Assembly: GCA_036404275.1 (NCBI GenBank)
Contig: DASXAM010000088.1
Location: 4,603 to 68,602 of the forward strand
DNA from: AP-15 sp036404275
GTDB taxonomy: Bacteria > Pseudomonadota > Alphaproteobacteria > ATCC43930 > CGMCC-115725
Direction: 5' to 3'
DNA: 64,000 nt
In this document: positions 16,492 to 25,202 of the stretch, piece by piece
How positions within the stretch are numbered: the stretch's first letter is position 1
Layout of the letters: every line of letters begins with the position of its first letter
Notes under the pieces: model-generated
What the model was told of the DNA's origin: nothing
Database searches by the model: none
What the model saw: the letters and a program-made list of their open reading frames with translations, nothing else
Position numbers and translations under genes: made by a program

Positions 16492-17248
16492 ATGCGAAAA
16501 CCGCCTATTTTACGCAGACATAGTGATTTAACCCAGCTCCGACCGTAAAATTTCCCGACACCCTATCGGCATCGATCGGGTATCCGCGGAGCCTTAATCG
16601 ATCGCCGTTCGAAGCGCCGTAGACTCCACTATATTCAACAGTATCAATAGCATTGTTAGCAGCGAGGCAGTGCCGTCAGCCCGGGTGACGATCCCGTTGC
16701 GAAAATCAACGCTGAATGTTCTGCGGACGTTCTGTAAGAAATTTCGACGCCTCGAGCGGACTGCCGCACCGAAGGTCACGGCTAGGCAGGATTAACAAAC
16801 GCATTCGGGAAGGAAACCTTAATGGAACTGGGATTCATTCGTCGGGACCAAACCCGGCGGAATTTACTGCCGGCGAGAAATCGGGTCTGCGTCGGTATAA
16901 TGCGTAGCCGGGCGGGGTTTTGACAGTGGCAGGCTCACCGTCGATGCACCGTTAATCGGGCGAAGTCATTAACCTTGATAATAAGCCTGTAATCGGACGG
17001 AATCAATTTCGAATTGCGCAGTCAACATTTAGCGGCGGACGCAACGCGCTGCCGGTCTTCGTTAGGGGCGCCGTTGCATGCCGCCGGTCGAGCGGCCTCT
17101 GCATTGGACCCGTGCGGTTCCGGGCGTTGACGCGGAGAAAAAGAGGGTCGAGAGTTTCGCCTAACTTATAGACCATGCGGACGGGGCGGCGATAAACTGA
17201 GAACGAGGCCGCGCGGCGGCAAGCGATCCTGCGAGGAGGAAAGACGAG
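16492..17248. other. Long intergenic region, about 760 bp
   Basis: Lower in GC than its surroundings, lying between the divergent PEP-CTERM and CoA-transferase genes. Enhancer sites for the sigma-54 promoter would be expected in the first 200 bp but none could be identified by eye. One small frame stands out: ATG 16822 to TGA 16923 (33 residues, MELGFIRRDQTRRNLLPARN at its start), preceded by GGAAGGA. It has no recognised homology and may be chance. No RNA gene or repeat was recognised. Confidence 0.5.
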
Positions 17249-18511
17249 ATGCCTAACGACCCGACGCCCGACGGCAACGGCCAGACCCCGGACAGTGTGG
17301 CGCGCGGCGCCTTGCACGGGGTGCGCGTCGTCGATCTGACCCAGTTCGAGGCCGGCACCTCGCTGACCCAGACGCTCGCCTGGCTCGGCGCCGAGGTAAT
17401 CAAGGTCGAAGAGCCGACCAAAGGCGAGCAGGGGCGCGGCGCCTCGACTGATAAAAAGGGTGTCGATTCCCATTATTTTATGCTGCTCAACGCGAATAAG
17501 CGCAGCGTCACCGCCAATTTGAAGCACGAAAAGGGCCGCGCTCTGCTGCGCGGGCTCATTGAAAAGGCCGATGTCTTCGCTGAGAACTTCGCCCCCGGCG
17601 TGATCGAGCGGCTGGGTTTCGGCTATGACGAGGTGCGCGCGATCAATCCGCGCATCATCTATGCGCAGGTCAAGGGCTTTGGCGATGACGGCCCGTACAA
17701 GAACTTTCTCGCCTTCGACATGATCGCCCAGGCGACTGGCGGGGCAATGTCGATCACCGGCGAGCCAGACGGCCGGCCGATCAAACCCGGCCTGACGATT
17801 GGCGACACCGGCACCGGGCTGCATGGTGCAATCGGCGTGCTCGCCGCGCTCTATCAGCGTCAGCTGACCGGCGAAGGCCAGCGCATCCAGGTGGCGATGC
17901 AGGAATGCGTGATCAATTACGGCCGCATTTCCTACGCCGCCCAATATCTGTGGGGGCGAGCGGCTCCGCGCATGGGCAATCAAAGCATCATGGGGACCAA
18001 CTCGCCGAGCGAGATCTACCCGTGCAAGGGCGGCGGGCCGAACGACTATTGCTACGTCTATACGTCGCGCGCGAACCCGCAGCATTGGGAGCGGCTGTTG
18101 AAGATGATGGGCCGCGAGGACTTGATCGGCGACCCGCGCTTCGACAGCCCGCAGGAGCGGTTCAAGAACCACGACGCCGTCGACGAGATGATCGCCGAAT
18201 GGACCAAACAGCACGACAAGCTCGAGGTTATGCGGCGGCTCGGCGAGCAGGGCATCCCGGCGGGTGCCGTTATGGATACGATGGAATTGTCGAACGACCC
18301 CGAGCTCAACCGACGGGAGGCTTTCGTCACCGTCAAGCATCCGGTGCGCGGCGATTTCAAGATGCCCGGCTGGCCGGTCAAGATGACCGGCTCGAAAGTG
18401 CCGATCACTGCGGCTCCGCTCCTCGGTGCCGACACCGAAGACGTCTATTCGAGCCTCCTCGGCATGAGTCACGAGGAAATCGCCAAGCTGCGCGAAGAAA
18501 AGGCGATCTGA
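17249..18511 (+). CDS. CaiB/BaiF (class III) CoA-transferase, copy A
   Basis: 420 residues. Family III enzymes such as formyl-CoA transferase move CoA between carboxylic acids through an aspartyl anhydride. The N-terminal GVRVVDLTQFEAGTSLTQTLAWLGAEVIKVE motif and the IGDTGTGLH segment are conserved; the Asp there (about residue 186) corresponds to the catalytic Asp of the family. The first 20 residues are a non-conserved extension. A strong AGGAGGAAAG site precedes the ATG. The gene ends in a clear terminator. It is closely similar to the protein at 47127-48335 (shared DLTQFEAG and AFDMIAQA motifs). Substrate unknown. Confidence 0.9.
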   Translation: MPNDPTPDGNGQTPDSVARGALHGVRVVDLTQFEAGTSLTQTLAWLGAEVIKVEEPTKGEQGRGASTDKKGVDSHYFMLLNANKRSVTANLKHEKGRALLRGLIEKADVFAENFAPGVIERLGFGYDEVRAINPRIIYAQVKGFGDDGPYKNFLAFDMIAQATGGAMSITGEPDGRPIKPGLTIGDTGTGLHGAIGVLAALYQRQLTGEGQRIQVAMQECVINYGRISYAAQYLWGRAAPRMGNQSIMGTNSPSEIYPCKGGGPNDYCYVYTSRANPQHWERLLKMMGREDLIGDPRFDSPQERFKNHDAVDEMIAEWTKQHDKLEVMRRLGEQGIPAGAVMDTMELSNDPELNRREAFVTVKHPVRGDFKMPGWPVKMTGSKVPITAAPLLGADTEDVYSSLLGMSHEEIAKLREEKAI

Positions 18512-18529
18512 GAAACGTGTTGCGACCAG

Positions 18530-18568
18530 GCGGCCGGAGCAGCGCCACCGCTCCGGCCGCTTTTCTTT
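18530..18568 (+). terminator. Rho-independent terminator after CoA-transferase A
   Basis: GCGGCCGGAGC (18530-18540) pairs perfectly with GCTCCGGCCGC (18550-18560) around a nine-base loop, followed by TTTTCTTT. It lies 18 bp after the stop codon. Confidence 0.9.
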
Positions 18569-18590
18569 GCCGAGAATCGGGAGGATCGGA

Positions 18591-19556
18591 ATGAGCGCCA
18601 GCGGATCGGCGGAGGCCCGGTGGGAACCGGCGCAAAGCTACCCGGACCCGGCGGTCGAGACGCTCGATCCGCGCTTCGACAGGGTGAAACCGCCGTTCAG
18701 CGCAGCAGTCGAGCGGCTGGCGACCGGGTTTCGCTGGGCTGAAGGCCCGGTCTGGTTCGGCGACCACCGCTTGCTCCTGTGGAGCGACATCCCGAACGAC
18801 CGGATCATGCGCTGGGAGGAAATATCGGGAGCCGTCGGCGTTTTTCGCCAGCCCTCCAATTTCGCCAATGGCAACACCCGTGACCGCCAGGGCCGGCTCG
18901 TCACTTGCGAGCATCAGGGCCGCCGCGTCACCCGCACCGAATATGATGGGTCGATCACCGTAATCCTCGACCGCTTCGACGGGAAGCGCCTGAATTCGCC
19001 GAACGACGTCGTCGTCAAATCGGATAATTCGATCTGGTTTACCGACCCGCCCTTCGGCATTCTCGGCAATTACGAAGGCGATCGGGCTGCACCCGAATTG
19101 CCGACCAACGTCTATCGGGTAGATGGCCGGACGGGCCGGGCCACGGTCGTTGCCGGCGACATCAACGGTCCGAACGGGCTGTGCTTCTCCCCCGACGAGA
19201 GCCGCCTCTATGTCGTCGAATCGCGTTCGGTGCCACGCCGCATCCGGGTTTTCGACGTGACCGGGGACGGCGGCGGGCTCGCCAATGGCCGCGTCTTTGT
19301 CGAGGCCGGGGCCGGGACGCCCGACGGGTTTCGCTGCGACGTCGAGGGCAATCTGTGGTGCGGCTGGGGGATGAACGCCGAGCTGAACGGCGTCGTTGTC
19401 TTCGCCCCCGACGCGACGATGATCGGCCGCATCGCCCTTCCCGAGCGTTGCGCTAATTTGTGCTTTGGCGGGCGCAAGCGAAACCGGCTGCTGATGGCGG
19501 CGAGCCGGTCGGTCTATTCGATTTACGTCAATACCGAGGGGGTGCCGGGCGGCTGA
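18591..19556 (+). CDS. SMP-30/gluconolactonase/LRE-family protein
   Basis: 321 residues. A six-bladed beta-propeller lactonase family acting on sugar lactones. Typical strings are GFRWAEGPVWFGDHRLLLWSDIPNDRI near the N-terminus (metal-binding Glu in EGP), RLNSPNDVVVKSDNSIWFTDPPFG (metal ligand Asn and Asp), DINGPNGLCFSPDESRLYV and GTPDGFRCDVEGNLWCG (Asp ligand). No signal peptide. ATG 18591 has GGGAGGATCGG upstream. It starts just after the CoA-transferase terminator, so it has its own transcript. Gluconolactonase-like activity is likely but the sugar is unknown. Confidence 0.92.
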   Translation: MSASGSAEARWEPAQSYPDPAVETLDPRFDRVKPPFSAAVERLATGFRWAEGPVWFGDHRLLLWSDIPNDRIMRWEEISGAVGVFRQPSNFANGNTRDRQGRLVTCEHQGRRVTRTEYDGSITVILDRFDGKRLNSPNDVVVKSDNSIWFTDPPFGILGNYEGDRAAPELPTNVYRVDGRTGRATVVAGDINGPNGLCFSPDESRLYVVESRSVPRRIRVFDVTGDGGGLANGRVFVEAGAGTPDGFRCDVEGNLWCGWGMNAELNGVVVFAPDATMIGRIALPERCANLCFGGRKRNRLLMAASRSVYSIYVNTEGVPGG

Positions 19557-19692
19557 GAATGCGTCGGGCACCTTGCCCGAAGGCCGGTCGCCGGTCAGCC
19601 TGGGGTTGCCGGGAACGCAAAATTCACGTTTTGCCGCTAGTATAATCCGCGCAGTTACCATAAGCTGCGGCTCTCAACTGCCGGAGGAAAAG

Positions 19693-20178
19693 ATGAAACG
19701 CTTTTTCTTGCTCTGCTCACTCTTGGCGGTGGCCGCCTGCTCGCCGCCGCCACCGCCAGCCGCCACCGCGGCACCGCCACCCCCGCCACCGGCCCCGCCG
19801 CCGAACAATTATGTCGTGTTCTTCCCGTGGAACAGCGCCACCGTGACTCCGGATGGCCAGCAGATCCTGAATGTTGCCGCATCGGCGTATAAGAGCGGGG
19901 CGCCGGCAAGCGTGCAGGTCACCGGCTATACCGACACCTCGGGCTCGGCCGGTTACAACCAACGGCTGTCCGAGCGGCGGGCGCAAAACGTCGCGGCGGC
20001 CCTGGCCCAGCTCGGCGTGCCGCCAAGCGCGATTGTGGTCAGCGGCCGTGGCGAGAACGATTTGCGGGTGCCGACACCCCCGGGGGTGCGCGAGCCGCAA
20101 AACCGCCGCGTCGAAATCCTCGAAGGCGGCGCCGCCCCGCCTCCGCCGCCACCCCCGCCGGCACCTCCGCAGAGTTGA
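19693..20178 (+). CDS. OmpA-family peptidoglycan-binding lipoprotein
   Basis: 161 residues. A short signal peptide ends in a lipobox (LAVAAC). A Pro/Ala-rich spacer and an OmpA C-terminal domain follow, containing the conserved VQVTGYTDTSGS, NQRLSERRAQNV and QNRRVEI segments that bind diaminopimelate in peptidoglycan. The tail is again polyproline. Pal-like but without a tol-pal context, so it is probably an accessory envelope tether. ATG 19693 has GGAGGAAAAG upstream. A perfect TATAAT lies at 19641-19646, without an obvious -35 box. A terminator follows. Confidence 0.9.
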   Translation: MKRFFLLCSLLAVAACSPPPPPAATAAPPPPPPAPPPNNYVVFFPWNSATVTPDGQQILNVAASAYKSGAPASVQVTGYTDTSGSAGYNQRLSERRAQNVAAALAQLGVPPSAIVVSGRGENDLRVPTPPGVREPQNRRVEILEGGAAPPPPPPPPAPPQS

Positions 20179-20192
20179 GGCTCCTGAGCGCT

Positions 20193-20219
20193 AAAGGGCG
20201 CCCGTCGGGGCGCCCCTTT
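20193..20219 (+). terminator. Rho-independent terminator after the OmpA lipoprotein gene
   Basis: AAAGGGCGCCC (20193-20203) pairs with GGGGCGCCCCTTT (20207-20219), ending in a short T-tract. It lies 15 bp after the stop and also faces the convergent cupin gene. Confidence 0.82.
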
Positions 20220-20257
20220 GTGCCTTGGCCCGCTCGGTCGCAGGCTGAACCGCAGCG

Positions 20258-20758
20258 TCAGATCGCTTCATAGGCCAAACGGCGGATCTTTTCGACATTG
20301 CGCCCCTCGACCCGGATCAGCCGGGTTGGGCCGTTCCGGCGTGGCGAATGAAGGTCGCCCTCATTGTAAACATAGGCCATGCCGGGCGTCAGCGAGTATT
20401 CCCGGACGAGGCGAACGCGCCCGGGCTTCGTCTCGCTCGCCGGCTCGACCAAGGACCAATCGCTCATGATCGTTTCGCCGCGCGCCTGACCATAGATCGC
20501 CCAAGTGGGCCCGTGGTCATGCGGCTTGCTTTCCTTGGCGCCTTCATAGACGTGGCCAAGAATGCAAAAGCCGAGCTCCGGATCCTCGTACAGGATCTTG
20601 CGCTCCGGCACGTCGTCGCCGAGATGGGTGGCGACAAATTCGTCGTCGCCGAGGGCGCGCTGGACCAACGCGCACACCGTTCTGCGCCCCGCCGGCCCGG
20701 AGTCGGCGCTGAGCGCGTTGTGGCAATCAGTCGAAAGCTGTTCGAGAGTATAGCCCAT
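20258..20758 (-). CDS. Cupin protein, cysteine/thiol-dioxygenase-like
   Basis: 166 residues. The cupin core has HDHGPTWAIYGQARGETIMSDW (two iron-ligand His) and GDLHSPRR (third His), the three-histidine pattern of thiol dioxygenases. I therefore infer non-heme iron oxidation of a small thiol or a related compound. ATG 20758 is preceded by GAGGAG; an upstream TTG adds one residue. It is divergent from the PerM-type transporter gene, with about 130 bp between. It converges on the OmpA gene terminator. Confidence 0.72.
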   Translation of the reverse strand: MGYTLEQLSTDCHNALSADSGPAGRRTVCALVQRALGDDEFVATHLGDDVPERKILYEDPELGFCILGHVYEGAKESKPHDHGPTWAIYGQARGETIMSDWSLVEPASETKPGRVRLVREYSLTPGMAYVYNEGDLHSPRRNGPTRLIRVEGRNVEKIRRLAYEAI

Positions 20759-20886
20759 CAACCGACCTCCTCAGTCTGGTCCGCGTGCCGCGATTGACCA
20801 CATCGAGCCTATCTCGATCCACCGCGCCGGACAAGCTCGGGGGAGGCTGATTTGACTGATGCGCGAGCGGCGCAGAGCGACTCCCG

Positions 20887-21987
20887 ATGAACCGCGATCC
20901 CGACCCCGTGCCGCCCGGCGACAAAACTGCGGAGGCCGCGGCGTTCCCGCAGCGCTTGGCTCGCACCGTCCTGGCGGCGGCGCTGGGGTTGTTGGGCTTG
21001 TGGATTTTGCACCGGTTTCTGCCGGCGCTGATCTGGGCGGCGATTTTTGCAATCGCGCTGCGCCCGCTTTACCGCCGAGTGACGGTGCCCCGCGCCGGCC
21101 GCCATGATGCGGAAATCTTGGCGCCGCTGATCGCGACGGCGCTGGTCGGGCTGGTCTTTGTCTTGCCGCTGGTCTGGGTGGGGCTCGCCTTGCTGCGCGA
21201 ATTCGGCGCCATCGCACAGTATCTTGCCGAAGCGCAGAAGAGCGGGATCCCGGTTCCCGGGTGGCTGTCCGGCCTGCCGGGTTTCGGCCACCCGCTGGCG
21301 GCATGGTGGCACGGCAATTTGACCGACCCGGTCGCGGCGCACGCGCTGCTCGAACGGTTCTATGCCGGCCTGCGCTTCGAATCGGCCCGGCAAATCGGCG
21401 GCGAGATCGTCCACAGGGTGACGCTCTTTGGCTTCATGCTCCTGACCTTGTTCTTTCTGTTTCGCGACGGCGACGCCCTCGCGGTCGAGATGGCGCGCCT
21501 CAGCGGGCGGGTGCTCGGTCCCGATGGCGAGCGCATCGGCGGCCACATGATTGCGGCGGTGCACGGCACCGTAAACGGTCTGGTGCTGGTCGGTCTGGCC
21601 GAAGGTGTGCTGCTCGGCTTTGCCTACGCCTTTGCCGGCTTGCCGCACCCGGTCTCGATCGGCGCCTTGACCGGGGTATTGGCGGTGATCCCGTTTGGCG
21701 CGCCGGTCGCGTTCGCCGGCGCCGCGCTGTATCTGATGGCGGTCGGGAGCCCGGTCGCCGCGGTCGCGATTCTCGCCTTCGGCTTTGTCGTCGTGTTTGT
21801 CGCCGACCATTTTGTGCGGCCGGTCCTGATCGGCGGCGCCATTCGCCTGCCGTTTTTGTGGGTATTGCTCGGCATTCTCGGCGGGATCGAAACCTTTGGC
21901 TTGCTCGGGCTCTTTCTCGGGCCGGTGACGATGGCGGCGCTGATGTCGCTGTGGCGCGACTGGACCGCAAATCCGGCGCAACCCTGA
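20887..21987 (+). CDS. AI-2E/PerM-family membrane transporter
   Basis: 366 residues with about eight membrane helices in the family arrangement: two N-terminal helices, a long cytoplasmic/periplasmic stretch (about 115-175), then a C-terminal helical bundle with GALTGVLAVIPFGAPVAF and HFVRPVLIGGAIRLPFLWVLLGILGGIETFGLLGLFLGP, the conserved signature. Members export small molecules such as AI-2 or act in sodium/proton antiport; substrate here is unknown. The GTG/ATG context is weak, and ATG 20887 gives a sensible cytoplasmic N-terminus. Confidence 0.9.
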   Translation: MNRDPDPVPPGDKTAEAAAFPQRLARTVLAAALGLLGLWILHRFLPALIWAAIFAIALRPLYRRVTVPRAGRHDAEILAPLIATALVGLVFVLPLVWVGLALLREFGAIAQYLAEAQKSGIPVPGWLSGLPGFGHPLAAWWHGNLTDPVAAHALLERFYAGLRFESARQIGGEIVHRVTLFGFMLLTLFFLFRDGDALAVEMARLSGRVLGPDGERIGGHMIAAVHGTVNGLVLVGLAEGVLLGFAYAFAGLPHPVSIGALTGVLAVIPFGAPVAFAGAALYLMAVGSPVAAVAILAFGFVVVFVADHFVRPVLIGGAIRLPFLWVLLGILGGIETFGLLGLFLGPVTMAALMSLWRDWTANPAQP

Positions 21988-22131
21988 CGACGCCGAATTC
22001 CCTTCGGCCAAAGCGTCGCAGCGCCGACGGAATAGGCGGCGCCGGCCGCAAATGCTGCTATAATTTTGTAAGCAGCACCCGTCTCGGACGGGTCGCGTCC
22101 GGTTCGGGCCGTGTCAGACATTGGAGGAGGC

Positions 22132-22557
22132 ATGAAATACGTGTGCGATGCTCCGGCCGGTGCCACCTGGTTCCGGATCGAGACCGAGGCCGAGGCCGCG
22201 ACCGAATCGGAGATCATGCGTCACGCCGTCGAGAAGTTTTTCCGCAAGGAGCAGGAAAAGGCGACCCAAAGCTTTCAACCGGTCTCCAAGGTGTTTTTCG
22301 AGCAGGAGATCGGATTGAAGGCGCACATCCAGCGCGAAATGCCGTTGTTTTTGACCCTGCGCGACGGCGAAGGCAATCCGCTCGCCACCGCCATGCTGCC
22401 GCCCGGCGGTGCCGACGACCGCAGCTTTCGCCCGATCATTGTCGGCATGGCCAATGCCGACCCCTATGTCGACCATGCCGACGCGATCCGCGCGCTCGGC
22501 CAGCATTTCGGCCTCGCCCTCGAACGCGGCCGCTGCTACCCCTACCGCCGCGATTGA
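22132..22557 (+). CDS. Conserved hypothetical protein (141 residues)
   Basis: Not recognised. No signal peptide or membrane helix. The N-terminal part (MKYVCDAPAGATWFRIETE) is beta-like, and the middle HAVEKFFRKEQEKATQSFQ is a charged helix. GGAGGAGG lies directly before the ATG, so it is very probably expressed. A TATAAT at 22059-22064 sits inside a 6-bp inverted repeat (GCTGCT 22054-22059, AGCAGC 22071-22076), a plausible regulated promoter. It converges with purH. Confidence 0.7.
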   Translation: MKYVCDAPAGATWFRIETEAEAATESEIMRHAVEKFFRKEQEKATQSFQPVSKVFFEQEIGLKAHIQREMPLFLTLRDGEGNPLATAMLPPGGADDRSFRPIIVGMANADPYVDHADAIRALGQHFGLALERGRCYPYRRD

Positions 22558-22560
22558 CCG

Positions 22561-22596
22561 ATCCGCCGCTTCCGCTCAGTGGCGGAAGCGGCGGAT
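22561..22596. repeat. Perfect inverted repeat between convergent genes
   Basis: ATCCGCCGCTTCCG (22561-22574) and its complement (22583-22596) form a 14-bp stem with an eight-base loop. It begins 3 bp after the stop of the hypothetical gene and overlaps the last codons of purH on the other strand. Position suggests a bidirectional transcription-end structure, although no T-tract follows. Confidence 0.6.
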
Positions 22597-24153
22597 GCCG
22601 GTAAACACCATGGCGATCCCGGCTGCGTCGGCGGCGGCAATAACCTCGGCGTCGCGCAACGAGCCGCCTGGCTGAACAATCGCGGTAGCGCCGGCGGCGA
22701 TTGCCGCTTCGAGCCCGTCGGCAAACGGAAAAAAGGCGTCGGACGCAAGCACCGCACCCTGCGTCGGCGGTTGCGCCAAGCTCGCGGCGCGGCCCGCCTC
22801 GGCCGCCTTTTGCGCGGCAATGCGCACGCTGTCGACACGGCTCATCTGGCCGGCGCCGATGCCGACCGCAGCACCGCCGCGGGCGAAGACGACGGCATTC
22901 GATTTGACGTGCTTGACGACGCGGTCGGCGAACATCAGATCAGCGATCTCGGCCTCGCTCGGCACGCGCCGGGTGACCGTGCGCAACGTGGCGCGGCCGA
23001 GCGCCAGCCGATCGCGTTGCTGCACCAGGATGCCGCCTGTGACCGAACGGAACGACAGGCCCGGCGCGCTCGGATCGGGCACGGCGCCGGTGACCAGAAG
23101 CCGCAAACGGGTTCGGCGGGCGAGCACCGCCGCGGCCTCTTCCTCGACCGACGGCGCGATCACGACTTCGATCAGCAACCGGCCGATCCCCTCGGCGGTG
23201 TCGCGGTCGAGCGGGCGGTTGACGGCGACGATGCCGCCAAAGGCGCTTTGCGGATCGCAGGCGAGCGCCTTCTCCCACGCCTCGTGCAAGCCGGCGCCCA
23301 CCGCGACACCGCACGGGTTGGCGTGCTTGACGATGGCGACGGCCGGCTCAGCAAACTCGGCGACAAGGTCGAGCGCCGCGTCGGCATCGGCATAGTTGTT
23401 GTAGGACAGCTCGCCGCCCTGCAATTGGCGCGCGGTTGCAACGCCGAGCTGCCGCTCCGCGGTGCGGTAAAAGGCGGCAGCCTGGTGCGGGTTTTCGCCA
23501 TAGCGCAGCCGTTGCGCGAGCCTCCCGGTCAGAACCAGCGTTTCCGGAAAGTCTTCGCCGTCGGTCTGCGCCATCCATCGGGCAATCGCAGCGTCGTAAG
23601 CCGCAGTCAGAGCAAAGGCCTTGCGCGCGAGGCGGCGGCGCAATGCCGGGCCGACGCCGCCGTCTTGGCCCTCGATTTCGGCGAGCACCGCATCGTAATC
23701 GGCGGGGTCGGCGACGACGGTCACCCAATCATGGTTTTTGGCGGCGGCCCGGATCAGCGCGACGCCGCCGATATCGATATTCTCGAGGCATTCCTCGGCG
23801 CCGCCGCCGGAGGCGACGGTGTCGGCGAAGGGATAGAGATTGCAGACCAGCAGGTCGATCGGCGCGATGCCGCGCTCGGCCAGGGCGGCGAGGTCGTCGG
23901 GTCGACTGCGCCGCGCCAAAAGGCCGCCATGGATCGCGGGGTGCAAGGTCTTGACCCGCCCATCGAGAAATTCGGGGAACCCGGTGACCGCCGCGACCTC
24001 GGTGACCGGCAGCCCCGCCGCCGCCAGCTCGCGCGCGCTCCCGCCGGTCGAGACCAGCGTCACCCCGCGGGCCGCCAATCCCGCGGCAAAGCCCGCGAGC
24101 CCGGTCTTGTCGCTGACCGAGATCAAAGCGCGGCGAACGACAGCGGCGATCAT
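22576..24153 (-). CDS. purH: Bifunctional AICAR transformylase / IMP cyclohydrolase
   Basis: 525 residues, full length. Catalyses the last two steps of purine synthesis, AICAR to FAICAR to IMP. The N-terminal MGS-like cyclohydrolase domain has LISVSDKTGLAGFAAGLAARG and STGGSARELAAAG; the C-terminal transformylase has LRYGENPHQAAAFY, the catalytic KHANPCG, DPQSAFGGIVAVNRP and VQPGGSLRDAEVI. ATG 24153 gives the usual short N-terminus, though its ribosome binding site is weak. It follows the glycosyltransferase gene by about 50 bp. The heparinase-purH neighbourhood is conserved in alphaproteobacteria. Confidence 0.97.
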   Translation of the reverse strand: MIAAVVRRALISVSDKTGLAGFAAGLAARGVTLVSTGGSARELAAAGLPVTEVAAVTGFPEFLDGRVKTLHPAIHGGLLARRSRPDDLAALAERGIAPIDLLVCNLYPFADTVASGGGAEECLENIDIGGVALIRAAAKNHDWVTVVADPADYDAVLAEIEGQDGGVGPALRRRLARKAFALTAAYDAAIARWMAQTDGEDFPETLVLTGRLAQRLRYGENPHQAAAFYRTAERQLGVATARQLQGGELSYNNYADADAALDLVAEFAEPAVAIVKHANPCGVAVGAGLHEAWEKALACDPQSAFGGIVAVNRPLDRDTAEGIGRLLIEVVIAPSVEEEAAAVLARRTRLRLLVTGAVPDPSAPGLSFRSVTGGILVQQRDRLALGRATLRTVTRRVPSEAEIADLMFADRVVKHVKSNAVVFARGGAAVGIGAGQMSRVDSVRIAAQKAAEAGRAASLAQPPTQGAVLASDAFFPFADGLEAAIAAGATAIVQPGGSLRDAEVIAAADAAGIAMVFTGIRRFRH

Positions 24154-24199
24154 CGCCGCGGTATAGGCCGACCGGGCGCAGGCGACAAGGCGCCGGCGA

Positions 24200-25105
24200 T
24201 CAGATCCCCTTGGCGAGGAGGTAAAGCAGCCCGGCGACCGTGGCGCCGGCCGCCGCCAGCGAGACGGCCGGCCACCCATTTTCCGCGGTCCAGCCGAGGA
24301 GGACCAGCACGACATCGGCGGCGACAACGCGGCCGGTGACCGCGGCGTGGCTGTGCCCGCGCCGAACCGCCTGCTGATAAAAATGCTCGCGATGCGCCTG
24401 CCAGACGCGTTCGCCGCGCAGCAGCCGCCGGCCGAGCGTGATCGTCGCGTCGGCGAGAAAATAAAGCGGCAGGATCAGCGCCACCCGCCAATGGCCGCGG
24501 GTGGCGAGGTCGAGCAGCAGAAACCCCGAGAAATAGCCGAGCGCCGTGCTGCCGACATCGCCGAGAAACACCTGCGCCGGCGCCCAATTGAACGGGAGAA
24601 AGCCAAATGCCGCGCCGAGCACGACCGCGGCCAGCAACGCGATCGGCGGATCGACACCGCCGCCGGCCGCAGCAAAAAGCAGCAGGCCGCCGCCGATCGC
24701 CGCCGCCTGGCTGCCGGCGATGCCGTCGATCCCGTCCATAAAATTGAACAGGTTGAGCCACCATGCCCAAAGAAGCCCGAGCCCGGCGTAATACAGCGGG
24801 AAGAGGGCGGTCGGCGCCGGCAGCGCCAGGAGACCGATCGCGACAGCCGCGGCATGCACCAAGAGCCGCAGCGCCGGCGACAGGCTGTGCAAATCGTCGA
24901 GCCAGGACACCGCCGCCAGCAGCGTTGCACCGACGACGACCGCGGCAATCGACGGCGGCGCCCGACCGGCAAACGCGAGCCCGGCCCAGATGCAGAGCAC
25001 GATAGCGACCGGCGCCAGGCCGCCGCCGCGCGGGGTCGCGGTCCGATGCGAGGAACGGGCGTTCGGGCGATCGAGCACCTTGTGCCGGCGCAGAACCGGG
25101 ATCAC
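24200..25105 (-). CDS. WecA/MraY-like polyprenyl-phosphate glycosyl-1-phosphate transferase (glycosyltransferase 4)
   Basis: At least 301 residues with about nine membrane helices. Family motifs are VSWLDDLHSLSPALRLLVH (paired Asp), NLFNFMDGIDGIAGSQA and FLGDVGSTALGYFSGF. These enzymes load a sugar phosphate onto undecaprenyl phosphate to start a cell-surface polysaccharide. The first usable start codon is GTG 25105. However, the open frame upstream encodes a further Ala-rich hydrophobic segment and a match to the family first helix, so translation may start at a rarer codon nearer the heparinase stop (25203). Position between heparinase and purH suggests an insertion into a common locus. Confidence 0.85.
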   Translation of the reverse strand: MIPVLRRHKVLDRPNARSSHRTATPRGGGLAPVAIVLCIWAGLAFAGRAPPSIAAVVVGATLLAAVSWLDDLHSLSPALRLLVHAAAVAIGLLALPAPTALFPLYYAGLGLLWAWWLNLFNFMDGIDGIAGSQAAAIGGGLLLFAAAGGGVDPPIALLAAVVLGAAFGFLPFNWAPAQVFLGDVGSTALGYFSGFLLLDLATRGHWRVALILPLYFLADATITLGRRLLRGERVWQAHREHFYQQAVRRGHSHAAVTGRVVAADVVLVLLGWTAENGWPAVSLAAAGATVAGLLYLLAKGI

Positions 25106-25202
25106 CGCGCGGGTCGCGGCGGCGGCGGCGATTCCCGCGGCAATGGCGATCGCGGCGGCGAACGCCAGATCGGCGCGGTCGAGATGCGGGATGACGAGGG
25201 AC

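Noticed and set aside
16594..16779. 61-residue frame on the minus strand in the long intergenic region
   Set aside because: No ribosome binding site worth the name and no recognisable domain, with an arginine-rich beginning typical of chance frames.
20887..21987. Quorum-sensing (AI-2) system formed by the PerM-type transporter and the LsrG-like protein at 10732-11064
   Set aside because: The genes are 10 kb apart and belong to broad families. There is no luxS or lsr operon in the window.
22576..24327. Longer purH start at 24327
   Set aside because: The extra 58 residues are Arg/Ser/Pro-rich antisense-like sequence overlapping the glycosyltransferase end. PurH homology begins at ATG 24153.
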